In this document: one piece after another, positions 22,881 to 34,774 of the stretch
How the letters are laid out: each line of letters opens with the position of its first letter
How positions within the stretch are numbered: position 1 is the stretch's first letter
NCBI GenBank assembly: GCA_019973155.2
Contig: BPQB01000069.1
Coordinates: forward strand, 62,001 to 126,000
Direction of reading: 5' to 3'
Source of the DNA: Phanerochaete sordida
Lineage: Eukaryota; Basidiomycota; Agaricomycetes; Polyporales; Phanerochaetaceae
DNA: 64,000 bases
Made by a program: the position numbers and the translations under genes
Notes under the pieces: model-generated
Database searches by the model: none
What the model was told of the DNA's origin: nothing
The model's input: only the letters and a program-made list of their open reading frames with translations

Positions 22881-24837
22881 CCCTTCCGGAAGATGTGTAC
22901 GTCTAGAAAACAATTGTGCGATGGACAATTGGGCGATCGCTCGGCGGGGCGATGCGCAGAAGGCGATCTGTCGCAGCCTCCACGCGCGGGGCGCCGGTGG
23001 GCGTGCACGCTCTTGTGTGCGCGGGCTCTAGGATGTCGTGGTGCCCGGTGTGCGGGGTGTTCGGAAAGATCGGGGCGGGTGAGGGGCCTCCAGCGCGAGC
23101 TGACGGTTGCGAGTGGGGCGACTGGGGAGGGACACGTGTGCGGTACGAGGATGCATGTCATGCCGGGTTGTGTCTGGAAGACGACTATATGCGGCCGGTA
23201 TATGTAAGAGGTCGCATGTATGCGTGCTGTTCAAGCCGCCGGAGCGGGTCGCTGCGCGCGCAGCGCCGGCGGGCAGAAGGCCGGTCAGCGATCTAGAGTC
23301 GGAGACGTCTGAGCGATCCCAACAGGTAGCAGACTCCGGAGGACACGTCCCAGGGCGCCACGCTGGCAACGCTTCCACGCAGGACGCACCGCCAGGGCCC
23401 ATGGCAGACGATCCATGTGGAAATCCGACTTCCGCTCAGGCTGCAGGAAGCCCAGCGCGCGCCGAAATGATGGGTCTCAGATCGCGGCGTCGAACGCCCG
23501 CGGGCCGCTCCCGCGAACCAACCGCGAACGTCTTCCCTGGCACGCCCGGAGGACTCACCGCGCCTGTGTGATCGCCCGCGTGTCATCGCGCCGTGTGGGC
23601 ATCGGCACTGAACGTTCTGCCAGCGGGCGCGGCGAGCGCGGCGGTGCAGCCCATGTGCGCAGGCGACGACGCGGGCCCGCTGCGGTCAGCGATACGCGCG
23701 AGATCGCTCCCGCGAAGGTGAGCTGCCGCCGCGCGCGGGCGGCGAGGGTCTGTGCGCTGGGGTGCTCGGGCTGCAGGGCCGGGAGCGGGCTGGGCGGGGC
23801 GACCCGTGGTGCGTGCTCGCGGGGCGAGGTGCTGCCGCGAGGGTTTGGGTTCGGGGGCGGGTTGGGTGGATTTCCTAGGAGGCTGCCAGCCAGGGTTCCG
23901 TGGACGCTGCTCTGTACCGTGCGAGCGGAGGCGCCGCCGTGGGCGACCGGGGCACCTGCGGTGCGTGCGTGCGAGGCACGTAAGTACGAGGGTGGCCTGT
24001 CCGGCGTGCGTCATTCCCGGCTCGAGGCATGGTCGGCCGTTCGCACGCAGCAGGCGCGCGCCGGGGAGGCGCCGAGCAGCGGGGCAGGTGACGGACGCGA
24101 CCGCCGATCCGCTGTCTATTTCGAGGATCGCGACAATCCCAGGGCCAGGGGCCGGACGCGGCATCTCCGCCGCGTACGTCACACCCGGCGCCACACCGCG
24201 CAGGCAGCGGCCGCGGACCTCGAAACGCACACGCCGCCGCCGGCGGAGATGAGCGTGCGCCGGGCAGGCGCAGGAAAGGGTCTGGCAGGCGGCCTGCACG
24301 ACGACGCATCGGGCGCGCAATGACGACAGCGCCGTGCGGCCTGGGCCCCTGCGCAGATCCTCCGCGTGACGCAGCCTCGTGTCCGCCCTCTTTCTGGACG
24401 CCCGCGCGCGCGGGGTCTCCGCCCGAATGCGCGGCGGGCCCCGCGGACGCCGGGCGGCGGCGCTGGGCGCGGGTTGCGCGGCGCTGGCACGGGTGTGGCG
24501 GGCGTGCAGCGTGCGCGTGCGGCCGCGTTTCACGGGGATCGGCGCGCGTATCGTCGGCGGGCGACGATGGCGTGCGGGGATCGGCGCGGTTCGATCGGCG
24601 CGAACGTGTTTCCTGGGCGGACAGGAGGCGCGGCACGCTCGGCACGCGCGGCAGGCCTCCCCAATCGGGGCGACGTGCGTGCCGGATATGGGAGACACAG
24701 GGACGAGATTGGCCGTGGTGATTTTCACCCGCTCGGAGATTCACAGGGGTTGGCAGCGGGCGAGCTTCGCCCAAGCGACCGCTGCCCGTGCGCTCGATCC
24801 CCTCCCGCGTCCGCCCTCCGCGCGTGTGCGACCTCGC

Positions 24838-24845
24838 TATATAAG
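24838..24845 (+). promoter_or_regulatory. TATA box of the C2H2 gene
   Basis: TATATAAG 63-70 bases before the ATG at 24908, followed by a pyrimidine-rich leader. Confidence 0.65.
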
Positions 24846-24907
24846 ACCCCCGCGCCCACGACCCACGCCTGCCCGACTGCTTCCCCTCCCCCCACACGTC
24901 CGCAGCG

Positions 24908-26921
24908 ATGGCGGCCAAGGTCTCCCTCCCGAGTATCAACGAGATGTTCCCCGGTGCGTCATCCCTAAGTCTCCCAGGCGCCCTCCGCCTGACTCTGCGC
25001 TGCAGAGCACATGCTCGGGCCCTGGTACGCAGACAGAGACCGGCCCACGAACGACCAGGTGCGTCTCCCGCAGGTCTGTCCCACGCCGCTCGTCCTCAGT
25101 GACGTGCAGGCACACGAGCCGCAGCAGGCCCTGCGGCACCCAGAGTCCTCCTATGCGCCACACCCCTCCATGTCCCCTGAGACGTCCTACGACGCCACAG
25201 GCCCCCGTCTCTCAGAACAGTCGTCTCCAAGGGCACGACCGACCTTTCGGGTGCAGATCCCACCGACGTCACCCTACGAATCTTCCGCATATACCCCTTC
25301 TTCGTCGTATCCTCCGTCGTCAGCCACTAGCGCCTACCCGCCGTCTACTCTCTACACGCCTTCTGCCTCAAGCTCAACGCTCCCGTCGTATGCACCGTCT
25401 CCGGCGACCTTCCGTGCAGCCCCGCTGCCGCCGTCGCCCTACGCGCTTCCGCCCGGTGAACCCTTTTCGCCGACATACCCACCTCAAACACAACCCTATC
25501 CCGCCCAGTCATACGCAAACCCGCTGCAGCAGCCGTATGGCGCTGCCGCGCACTATGCCATGGGCGCCGTCGCGGCCGCCGCAGGCGCTGCAAGCGAGGA
25601 GAAGAAGCACAGCTGTCCACACTGCCACAAACGCTTCAACCGCCCCAGCAGCCTGAGTATCCATGTCAATACCCACACGGGCGCAAAGCGTAAGTCACAG
25701 ATCGACATGCAGACAGCACTGCGCTAAACATAGACAACAGCATTCAGATGTCCCTTCCCGGGCTGCAGCCGCGCGTTCAACGTCAACTCGAACATGCGCC
25801 GCCACTGGCGCAACCACGTCTCAGCTGCCCGGCGCGCAGGCGGCGTTGGCCCCGGCATGCCACTCCCCACCGGCGCCCCGCTGGCCGAGGCCGACCCTGC
25901 GCACGGCGCGCCCACGCACGTTCCGTCCGCGGGAACGTCCGCCCAGCCGGCGCTGTACCCCCAGGCCGAGCCCGCCCCCGCCGCTCCAGGCCCGTCACAC
26001 CTCCGCGCCGACTTCGCGCCCGAGTACGCCGCCCCCGCCGCGCGCGCACCCTACGACACGCCCCGCAGCGAGGCGCCGCCGCGCTACCTCCGCGCACACA
26101 CCGACCTGCACGCCGCGCGCGACCGCCCGCCCACACCGCCCCTGAGCCACTCGGCGTCGAGCTCCCCGCAGAGCTCGAGCGGCCACAGCCTCCCGCCCGT
26201 CGCCCCGCCTGCCGCGCACCCGCCGCCGTACGCGTCCTATGCGCCGTACACGTACGCGCCGAAGGAGTCCGCGGCGTCGTATGTGCCTTATGCGACACGT
26301 GCGCCGTACACTGCGCGCTCGCCATACGACCCGCCCCAGCCGCTCTCGCGCTCGCCGTACGAGCAGGCGCACCCTCTGCCTGCTGGGCGGCGTGAGACTG
26401 AGGACGTGCGCGCCGAGTACGCCCGTGCCTACGCCGCGGACGAGGGTCGCGCGGAATACTCCCCCGACGCCGTCCGCACCGGATACTCGCCCGACGCCGC
26501 GCGCGCGGGGTACTCCCCCGACGCCCTCCGTGCCGAGTACGACCGCCGCTACGCCGCCTCGGGCGCCGCGCCGTACCGCGCATACAACGACGACGAGCGC
26601 GAGTACGACGAGAGCGGCGAGGAGCCCGAGGAGGACGAGCTCGAGGACGAGGACGCCGACGCAGACGAGCCGCCGCCGTCGCCGCCGCCGCGCGAGGCTG
26701 GTGCCGACTCGCAATACGACGACCGCCTCGCAGATGAGCGGTATGGCGATGGGAGGTCGGGCGAGCGGTACGGGCGCATGCGCAGCCGCTCGTCGCCGCG
26801 CCTCGCGCCCGGCCGCTATGCGCCCTACTCGCGCACCGCGCACGACGAGTGGGCGCGCCCCGAGGGCCGCGCGCGGAGTAGTACTGTCGCGGGGGCGGGT
26901 GCGGGGGAGCGGCGGTGGTAG
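24908..26921 (+). CDS. C2H2 zinc-finger transcription regulator 1
   Basis: Four exons give about 620 residues. It starts with ATG at 24908 (MAAKVSLPSINEMFP); introns are at about 24953-25008, 25061-25112 and 25693-25739. Residues 35-195 are rich in Pro, Ser and Tyr. Finger 1 (CPHCHKRFNRPSSLSIHVNTH, about 199-219) has C-x2-C spacing. Finger 2 (CPFPGCSRAFNVNSNMRRHW, from about 230) has C-x4-C spacing and is joined by TGAKPFR, a standard inter-finger linker that forms only across the third intron. The long C-terminus is disordered, with YSPDA(V/A/L)R repeats at about 26455-26530, an acidic run of E and D at about 26600-26670, and Arg-rich ends. It probably acts in the nucleus as a DNA-binding regulator. 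Target genes are unknown. A similar two-finger protein lies at 59.5-60.9 kb. Confidence 0.85.
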
Positions 26922-28472
26922 GCATGCTGCCTGCGTTGCGCCCTGCACTGCGCCGACCACGACCCAGCACGGTGGATGGGTGCGCCGTGGGCGTGGGGCG
27001 CGAAGGACACCTACGGCAGCAGGCTCAGACGGCTTTGTTCGGCGGCGCGGACGATGCTCTGGCGCGGCGAAAAGCGGGGGTGGGGGTCTGACGAACCATA
27101 GACGACGGACAGCCAATTCTTTTCTGTGCTTCCTTTTTTTCTGGCTTCTCTGCTGCTACGACTTCCTTCTTCTACGATTTTCTTTTGCCCTCGATTCTCT
27201 TCTGCTCGCGGGTTTTCTTCTGCCTCCGTTTTTTCTGACTGTATGCGCCGCGCGCGCGTGGACGCTTCGCTTCGCCACGCCTCGAGCGCAGACCACGATT
27301 GGCACGCCTCGCACGCCTCGCACGCCTCGCACGCCTCACACGCCGCTTCGCCAGCCCATCCGCGCCGTCCACTCATCTGCTCAGTGCTCACCAGCCTACA
27401 CCGCCGCTCCATCTGGTTATCCCTTGCACGTCACGCTATCCTCACCTCGCACTCGCATATCCCGCCTTCCGCATATCCCATCGCACTATCACGATTCCTA
27501 CCACACCTCCGCAGATCCTACCACACCGCATATCCAAGCTGCGCATCACACGCGCGTCCCTGCTACACATCTCGCTCTGCGCATTCCAATTTGCGTACAT
27601 CGCTCACATATCCCGCCGAACACTGTATCCCTACCACACCCCGTATCCGCTGTATTTGTATGAGGTTTATGTAGCTACTAGCATTTATCTGAGGCCTTTG
27701 TGCTGTTCTGTCGTTGTGTGAGATTTAGTAAGGCTCTGCCCGGTGCGTACGAAAGTGTGAGTCGGTTATGCATATGGTCACTTGGAGTCTTGACGTGGCG
27801 AGGCTGCCGCACACTGTGCAGCCCTAGCATTTTGAGCGCGTTTCCTAGGAACGTCCAGCGGTTCGACGCATACACCCGCCGCACATCTTCGCCATGCATC
27901 TCATCAAAGCATCATGCCCGCGTATCGCGCCAGACACCTGCACGCCGTGTCTGCGCTGTATCCGTACGAAAGCACATCCGCACGCATGCGTACAAACCAA
28001 CATCGGCCCACGGCTTGCGCTGCCCTCTCGCCCGCTTTCACACATATCGCGTACGTCCCTGCAGACCGCTCCTGCAGCCCAGCTCGCGCGGCGCAGTCGG
28101 CAGTCGCGCAGCGTCAACCCACACGCCCTCCGGTCGCGAGGGCACACCGCGCTCCTGGCCACGCGCCTGGCAGCCTGTGAGTGCACCCTGCGAGACCCTG
28201 CGATGGCGTCACCCGCTTGGCGGGCGCACGCTCGTCGCGCGTGTGTGTGCCTGTGCGCATGCCCCGGGCAATGTATCGGCGCGTGCGCGTTCTGGAAGGC
28301 GTGCGATTCATGGAAGAGGACGGCGTGCGTGACGTGCCGTTCATAGAACGAGCTTGTTTGTAGAATTCTGCTCAGGGTCCTTAGGGTCCTGCGCGTGCTG
28401 TCGCTGCGCGTGGGCGGTCCTAGGAAACAGACTGGGTGCTCCTAGGAAACGGAGCACGCACGGTGGGAACGC

Positions 28473-28726
28473 TGGATTTCGTGCTGGACATCCGGCACGC
28501 CTGGATGTCAAGGATTGCTGGATATCGCTGCGGACGTGCGACGCCGACACGCGACGTCACGCGTCAGCCAATGTCAAGCCCGCTGCGGGTGTGGATCCTG
28601 GATTCCGTGGTGAACATCCGACACGCCTGGACGCCGCGGATTGCTGGATATCGATGCGGACGTGCGACGCCGAGACGCGACGTCACGCGTCAGTCAACGT
28701 CAAACCCGCTGTCGATGCCGTGGATC
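28473..28726 (+). repeat. Tandem repeat, two units of about 127 bp
   Basis: The string GGATTTCGTG...CATCCGGCACGCCTGGA recurs 127 bases later, with nearly identical intervening sequence (GGATTGCTGGATATCG, CGGACGTGCGACGCCGA, CGCGACGTCACGCGTCAG, AACGTCAA/AATGTCAA). A third start (GTGGATCCT) follows at about 28719. Confidence 0.75.
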
Positions 28727-31004
28727 CTCGGGTCGCTGCGCGCCCGAACAGGCGGCGGAGGCGAGGGTGGGGCGCGGTGCGGCGTGCGCCATGTGTGCGC
28801 GGGTGCCTTGCGTAGTGCGGGAACGGCTCGCTTGGCCCTGGCCTTGCGCTCGCTCTGAAGATCTGAAGCTGAAGTCGCTTTGCGCCCCACGGCGGCCGCG
28901 CGTGGCCAGGGCATACCCAGCACATGGCGAAGCCTGTCGGACGTCCGAGGCGCGACAATCAGACATAGGCCCGCACAGGCGCGCGCGCACGGTGACCGGG
29001 CGGACGTGCGCAGCGCAGCGCCCGCGGCCCTGCGCGCCGCCGCGGCCGACGCTCGCACGGCGCGGGCACCTCGGGCAGCGTCCTGCTAGGCGTGCGAGCG
29101 TGCGCTGGCGCGGCTCAGGGCGCGCGCATGACGGCGGCCGCGCGCGCGCCGCGTGGCCTACCCCGGGTACGGCGGCGCGTCACGCGCGCAGGATTTGCGT
29201 TGTGCGGATCGCCGCGCGGACGCGTGGGGGCGAGGCCCGGCGGCGGCGCGGCGCTGCATTGGAATTGCAGAGTTCAATTTTCCAGCGAGCAGCGGGGCGT
29301 GTGCGCCTGCAGGTGCGTTGTGGCTGGGAGACGTAAAGGCCAGGGACGGCGCAGCGCGCCGCTGCGACGAGGCATCGCTGCGCCATCTCGTTATGCCTCC
29401 CGAGTCGGGATGCGCGTGGCCTCGGCGAAGCTCTGTGAGTGCGTCTACGAAGCCCGCCACGCCTCCCAGCGATTCATCGCTCCCGAGACAGAAGCAGCGG
29501 GCGCCCAGCGCGCGGGCCGCCGGCAGCACGACGACTCCAGCGACGTCTCGGCCGCGGTTAATCTCCCAAAAGGGGCTTCTCGCCCTAGGAGGTGCGCAGA
29601 GCATGACATCACCGCTGTCTCGGGCACCCGCGCCCTGCACACAGCATAGACCGGTGCGTCCAGGGGCCGCGACCCTCGCCCAACCCTCGCCCAACCCTAC
29701 TCAAACGCTGCCCAAACGCTGCTGACCCCGAGCCTCGCACACGACCGCCCTGCAATGTCTTACACGCGCACAGAGGCGCGCCGGGCGGACGCAGCGCACC
29801 GCCACCGCGCGCGCCGCGCTGCCCGCGCCGCCGAGGCACGCCGATCGGCGGGCGATCCTGCGCGATGGGATCTGCGCGCGCGTACACCGCGTCGCACTCG
29901 CCTTCTATCGCTTGCGCGCCGGCCGTCACGCGTCACGCGCAGGGCGTGCGCGCCGCACCGCCGCACGCACGCCTGCAAGTGCGGGGGTCGTGTCGCTGCA
30001 TCGTGGACGGGATCTCCGCCGACGCCGTGCGTCATCGCCCGCGCGATCTGCGGTGGGATCGGCGGCGGGATCTCCAGCAGAGTTCCTCGTCGCTTTGCGC
30101 GTCCAGATCTCGCGCGCGCCGTCCACGCCCGCGTGCGCGTCCGAGACGTGCGCATCTCTCGCGCGGACGCAGATCGCCTGGGCGATGACGCTAGGCCGGC
30201 GTGGCTCGATGTGATGCCTTGCGCGCGGCGAGGTGCGGGTTGTGCTCGGCGCGCGGCCTCGTGCGCGTGCGTGCTGGTGCGTCGCCGTGCGAGGATCTCT
30301 GCTCGACGATCTGCCCCGCAGGACGATCTCGTGGACGATCGCGACCGTCCGCACACCTGTGGATAGTTTTGCGGGGAGATACCTCCGCTCGTCCTCTCTC
30401 GTCGCAGAGTGCAGCGTCCCCGCAATTCTCAATGCGGGGCACGATCCGCGCGCGATCGGCGTGCGATCGGCGGCGGCGCGCAGGTGCGCGTCGCGTTTGG
30501 ATTGCGGCGGCGCCAGCGCGAAGCTCGCAGAGCGTGGCTCCGAGCGGCCTCGGAGACACGCTTCGCATGCCCGTCTCTTCCCGGAGGAAATAATTCTCAC
30601 CCGTACGTGGCTGTCGCGCGTACAATTTGCTGCCGGTTGGCTGACGGTGTATGCTGCTTGCTCGAAGGATCGGAGAAGAGGCCTTTCGGATGTAGCCGCC
30701 ATTCATAACGCCGTGAGGCTCACGTTCCGCACAACGCACAAATCACGAGAAAATGACTCGCTTTGCCAAAGACGCGACGGGTCTGTCGTGCAATTTCTCT
30801 GAAATGTGGAAGCTGAGATATGTTCGACTATGCGAAGTACTGCGTTCAATTGAACACCGCCATGGCCACGCTGGATTTGTAGCAGAGTGTCGAAGCCTCA
30901 AAAATCACTCTTTTCTCACGAGAATGCCAAGTGCGATCAGGAAATTCTTCCACCGGTTGTCGTGACCGCGTGCTGGAGAAAATGGGGCGCGGCGGCGCAC
31001 GGAA

Positions 31005-31075
31005 GATCATGCGCCACGAAGGGCTTATGTAAGCCATGTTGGCCTTTGCGATCGGATCGCTTTGCGCTGCGTCCG
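31005..31075 (-). repeat. Dispersed repeat R2, copy 2
   Basis: The reverse complement contains GGACGCAGCGCAAAG, CGATCCGATCG and ACATAAGCCCTTCGTGGCGC, matching 5256-5336 with about 8 bases missing. Confidence 0.45.
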
Positions 31076-31366
31076 TCCGCGGCATACTGGCACAGGACTC
31101 GCGTTTTGCAGCTGACACAGCCCTGCTTCATGGAGAGGCGGAAGTACGCAGGAACGATGGGGCCGCTGGGCAGCGCGCACAAGGGCGGAGGGGCTCGCGG
31201 ACGAGTAGTCAAGAATGAGCGCGCCGCTGATAGTATAGACAATGTTTTGGTCCACACTCGCTCGTTCCGACGCGTGCTTGTGAGTGCCTTTCCGTTAGCA
31301 TGCTTTCTCAGCGCTGGATGAGTGCATGCGGTTCCAAGAGCCTTGCAAAATTCTGCTTATAGCTTT

Positions 31367-32250
31367 CTAGACGGTACACTCCACGAAATTGGCTCGTCTA
31401 AGCGACCGGTGTACCGTGCAGTGGACACGGGATGCGTTAGAGAGGTAGATAAGATTGACCATGTCCTTCATGAACGCCCCCAGGCTTCCGACCTTGCGTT
31501 CCACAGTTCCCATACGCTCAGCAAGTCTCCTCTTGTGCCTGCCCATCTCCGTTGAAGACTCAACTTGAAGCAAGATCCCGAAGTACCCGGCACTGCCGTC
31601 CTGTGCGTGCCCGAGCCGATGCCGGCTCTGCCCTCTCGCGCCGCGTGACTCTGTGCGCTCGCTCATTGGTGTCTTGCCGGTCGGCACCACGGCCGTGTTT
31701 GTGTTGGCGATGGCTGAGCGCGGGAAGTTGGCGCACGACGAGCTCGATGTGGCGCTGGCGAGGACTCGTGCTGCGGAGCGTGTCGAGCATCGCGCGGTAC
31801 GCGTGTGCGTCGCCCGAGGGCAAGACGTTCGCAAACGGCTGCGTGCTCCTGTGGTACCGGTAGTACAGCCCGTAGTGTGGGCGCGTGGCGGAGCCGATCC
31901 TGAACAGGAGTGCCTTGCTGACGGCCGTGCGGAAGGCATCGAGCGGCGCGCGGGAGGACATGCAGAACGTTCCTACGATTGCGACGGGTTTGTTTGCCTT
32001 GTTTGGTTTGCTGGAGGCGCGCTGCTCGTCAAGCGAGTACCACCCTACGTAGTACTGGATATCAACCGCGTCTTGCTTGACTGCGCGCAAGGCGGCGGCG
32101 GCGTCAGCGAGCAGAAACAAGATGTTCGGAATGCGGCGTACCCTCGTCGTTAACAGATGCGGTATGTGGTGCTTCCAAGAGTGTCTCAACGGCGTCAATG
32201 CTGCTGGTTGTAGCGACGCTCGCTGCGCGCACGGAGCCCGCGCGGGCAGG
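31367..32250 (-). CDS. Family H protein, copy H2 (uncharacterised)
   Basis: Not recognised. Readable blocks in order on the minus strand are NILFLLADAAAALRAV, YYVGWYSLDEQ, VGTFCMSSRAPLDAFRTAV, GLYYRYHRSTQPFANVLP, AYRAMLDTL and HIELVVRQLP. Then, in another frame, come QDGSAGYFGILLQ and a coiled-coil-like tail (RRLAERMGTVERKVGSLG) with a stop at 31369-31367. The change of frame at about 31640 may be an intron or a frameshift. The true start is not clear; no ATG in the long frame could be confirmed. The gene is head-to-head with the WD40-family copy B1, just as H1 is with copy A. It may be intact with unresolved introns or a pseudogene. Confidence 0.5.
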
Positions 32251-32906
32251 CATCGTGGTGTGCTGGAAACCAGGCATAAGTGAGTATATTCTGTCATGTT
32301 GCGTCGGCTGCCTCGCGTACTCACGCAGAGAAGGATAGAACAGGATAAAGATAGAATGCACGTCGTGGTTACAGAGAGGAGGTGCAACACGGCAGGCACC
32401 AAACTCACCTTGTCTCATATTCAGGCGCCTTACTGGTCGCGACCGTCACGTGCCCGTTCTACCCGACCGGGAGAACCAGAGGTCAGCGCTGCAAGTACAT
32501 CGATGTCAGAAATGTGATCAGTGTATAAGCGAGATGGCGAAATGCAGCTACTGTATTACACACCTGTAGTTCAATCTCGACGCTCCGCGCACATGGAGAG
32601 CCGGACCGTGCCGGTCTACTCTGAGGAAGAGCGAGCACCCGCGGAGCGGGGAGCGGACCCCAAAAGGGACATACGACGCTCCACCGTGTCCTCGCGCAGC
32701 TCAAGTTCACTCAAGGCTCATGACATCCAGGCCCTGCGCGAGCGCGGCAGCCCTTCGCTCTTTCAGCGATGGCATCATGCTCATGACGCCCGAATGGAAA
32801 CGCTCATCTATGACAGGACTGTCCCAGGGTCGCCGCGTCTTCCGCTACCACAGCCTACCACAGCATCTGCATTGCAAGCTCGCCAGTTTTCCAACCTCAG
32901 CGCCCC

Positions 32907-33852
32907 ATGGATAAACCAGCCACAATCTACTCTGCGAGTCTGAAGCCGCTCGGCCTCGGGCATGCGATGTGGTATCCAGAGCCACACCAGTCGGGCGAGG
33001 TCCAAATAGGCGATGTCGGGTTCTTTGAGGAGGGCGCATTTATCAGACTCTTTAATCTCGATACATCTGCCCCCGAAAAGAAGGTTGCTTGCTGGCAGCC
33101 ACCTTTTGAGATTCCGGATCCACCGCCGGCGGGCCTTTGGAAGATCGATCAGAGAGTACGACCGCTCGCGCCCGGAAGTTATTGCAGCCCTCAAGGGCGG
33201 AGTCAGGACATACATGTGTCTGTAAACCTGTGCGTAACTTGCAGATAGCTGTAGTACGAGACGCAGCTAACGCCGTTCGTTGTTCAGCTCTCCAGGGTCA
33301 CCCGTGTCTACCGGGATCGGCGTAGAATACACGTCCAAGGCCGCCCAGGGCGCTGTGCTCGTTCTGAAGAGCGAAGCACACATCCAGAAGATTCCTACGA
33401 GCAGCGAATTGGAAGACTACGTTCGTCGTCATCATGAGAGCTGGTGCACGTACGCCAAGGACGTGCTGCGCCGAACCGTGAAGCCCTCGGCGATCGTCCT
33501 GATTAGCGGCTGGGTCAAGACTAGCCCCGACTGGGCCATCACGGCGTTCATCCATGACAGCTCTAGCGGTACCACATCGTTGAGGTTCGGGATTGCCGGC
33601 CTTGCGCACGTCGGGGGTGCCAGTCTTTCCTACACGAACTCTATCGGCGGACCGACAGTGCAACGGTATGGCAAGGATTACTTCGCCAAGGAGGCTAACA
33701 TCTCTGCATCGCCAACACGAGATCAGGCTGTATTTATTCAGCAGTACAGAATCCAGCGGCGCTTCCGATTTGCTGGACTAAGATGTGAGTCAACTACGCT
33801 ATGTCTCTATTTTTCGTACCGTATCTCGCTCGATTTGGCTTGCTCACGCTGA
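32907..33852 (+). CDS. WD40-fusion family, copy B1 (N-terminal domain only)
   Basis: ATG at 32907 (MDKPATIY). Exon 1 carries AMWYPEPHQSG, VQIGDVGF and FIRLFNLDTSAPEK. After a short intron ending in CAG at about 33283, exon 2 carries GAVLVLKSEAH, SWCTYAKDVL, LISGWVKTSPDW and QAVFIQQYRI. The frame then meets a GTGAGT donor-like site at about 33785, and a stop at 33850-33852 if unspliced. The helical exons and the WD40 exon seen in paralogues are absent; copy B2 follows instead. B1 and B2 may be one transcript with a duplicated N-terminal domain or two truncated genes. Confidence 0.55.
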
Positions 33853-33863
33853 CCAGTTCGAAC

Positions 33864-34774
33864 ATGCGGATAGACCACGAGCTAATAAGCGGCCCTGTAT
33901 TTATAGCGTCCAGTCCATTTCCCAATATCACAGTAGACACTGTGTATGCGTCAAGCTTGGGCACTAGCATGGGGCACGCGCTTTGCCATCCGGAGCCGTG
34001 CGAGACCGGCGAGGTGCAAATTGGCGATGTGGGGCTCATTCAAGAAGGAGCCTTTGTCAGGCTGTTCAACCTCGATGTCGCTGCGCCACAGAAGGCTGTA
34101 ACGGGCAGAGAATCGCCCTATGACATTGTCGACGCCCTCCCGGCTGAGGCCTTCCGTGACCGCTCCACGTGCCGCCTTCTACCTGGCACTTACTTAGGGA
34201 AGGAAATCGATATGTAGTGCGTGCGAGCTGACTTTGTGTGCTACGACGATTTGAGCTCACCGTCTGCCTTCGTGCAGTGGATCTCCTAACAGAGCCGTCC
34301 TCGAGCTTCCCGACGGGGCAAATGGAGAGATGCTCTCTGACAGCAGTCTACTCGAGGACTACATAATCAAGAACCACGATTCATGGTATGAATATGCACG
34401 TGACCACCTGAATATTTCCGTCAAGCAGGAACAGCTCGTAGTAGTCAAGGGATGGTTCAAGACCAGTGACACTTCTCGTGCATCTTTCATGCATTCCCAA
34501 CCGATGCCCGCCGAGACATGGGGACAAGGTCTGGGGGATGAAGACTGGTGCATTTTTGTCAGCTACTACAAGGTGGAGATGCGGAGGGGCAGGTTGAACA
34601 AAGTCGTCTCGGTCGGCGGGCTACAGTCTGAGTTGGAATACTCGCCCACGCTCCATCTCTCTGACATGGTGCGTACTCTGCACGTTGTCCTCACTCACAC
34701 AGGCTGAGCAAGGTCTAGAGCAAGGACGATCCCCTCGCGGACGCTGCGAAGTTCATATCGAGCCGTTAGACTAG
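33864..34774 (+). CDS. WD40-fusion family, copy B2 (divergent N-terminal domain only)
   Basis: ATG at 33864 (MRIDHE). Exon 1 carries HALCHPEPCETGEVQIGDVG and AFVRLFNLDVAAP. The second half starts after an intron at about 34217-34278 and reads VLELPDGANGEML, NHDSWYEYARDHL and VVVKGWFKTSD. A last small exon ends at the TAG at 34772-34774. The GANGE...SWYEYARD...KGWFKT pattern is closer to what is usual for this family in other Agaricomycetes than copies A, C, D and E are. No WD40 repeats follow. About 260 residues. Confidence 0.6.

Larger units (their letters stand above)
21289..24907. other. GC-rich DNA without a recognised gene
   Basis: Long overlapping open frames on both strands reflect high GC content; none shows a known motif. 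A small minus-strand frame at about 21425-21730 (residues RTFSQRSGG, AIEFYIIPY) has protein-like composition and a possible intron, but no family was recognised. Repeat R1 copy 2 is at 22748-22880. The TATA box of the next gene is near the right edge. Confidence 0.35.
26922..31366. other. Long gene-poor stretch with local repeats
   Basis: The first few hundred bases are probably the 3' region of the zinc-finger gene. About 27301-27350 holds five near-perfect copies of CACGCCTCG. A 127-bp tandem repeat is at 28473-28726, and repeat R2 copy 2 is near 31005-31075 (minus). The long frames on both strands have no recognised domains. Confidence 0.35.

Noticed and set aside
23583..24939. Long minus-strand frames (350-380 codons)
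   Set aside because: Arg/Pro/Ala-rich composition with several overlapping frames on both strands indicates GC-driven openness, not a gene.
25783..27116. Long minus-strand frames (about 370-395 codons)
   Set aside because: They are antisense shadows of the GC-rich C2H2 gene, with Arg/Ala-rich composition and no motif.
27301..27350. A CRISPR-like array
   Set aside because: It is a simple 9-base microsatellite (CACGCCTCG) without spacers, in a eukaryotic genome.
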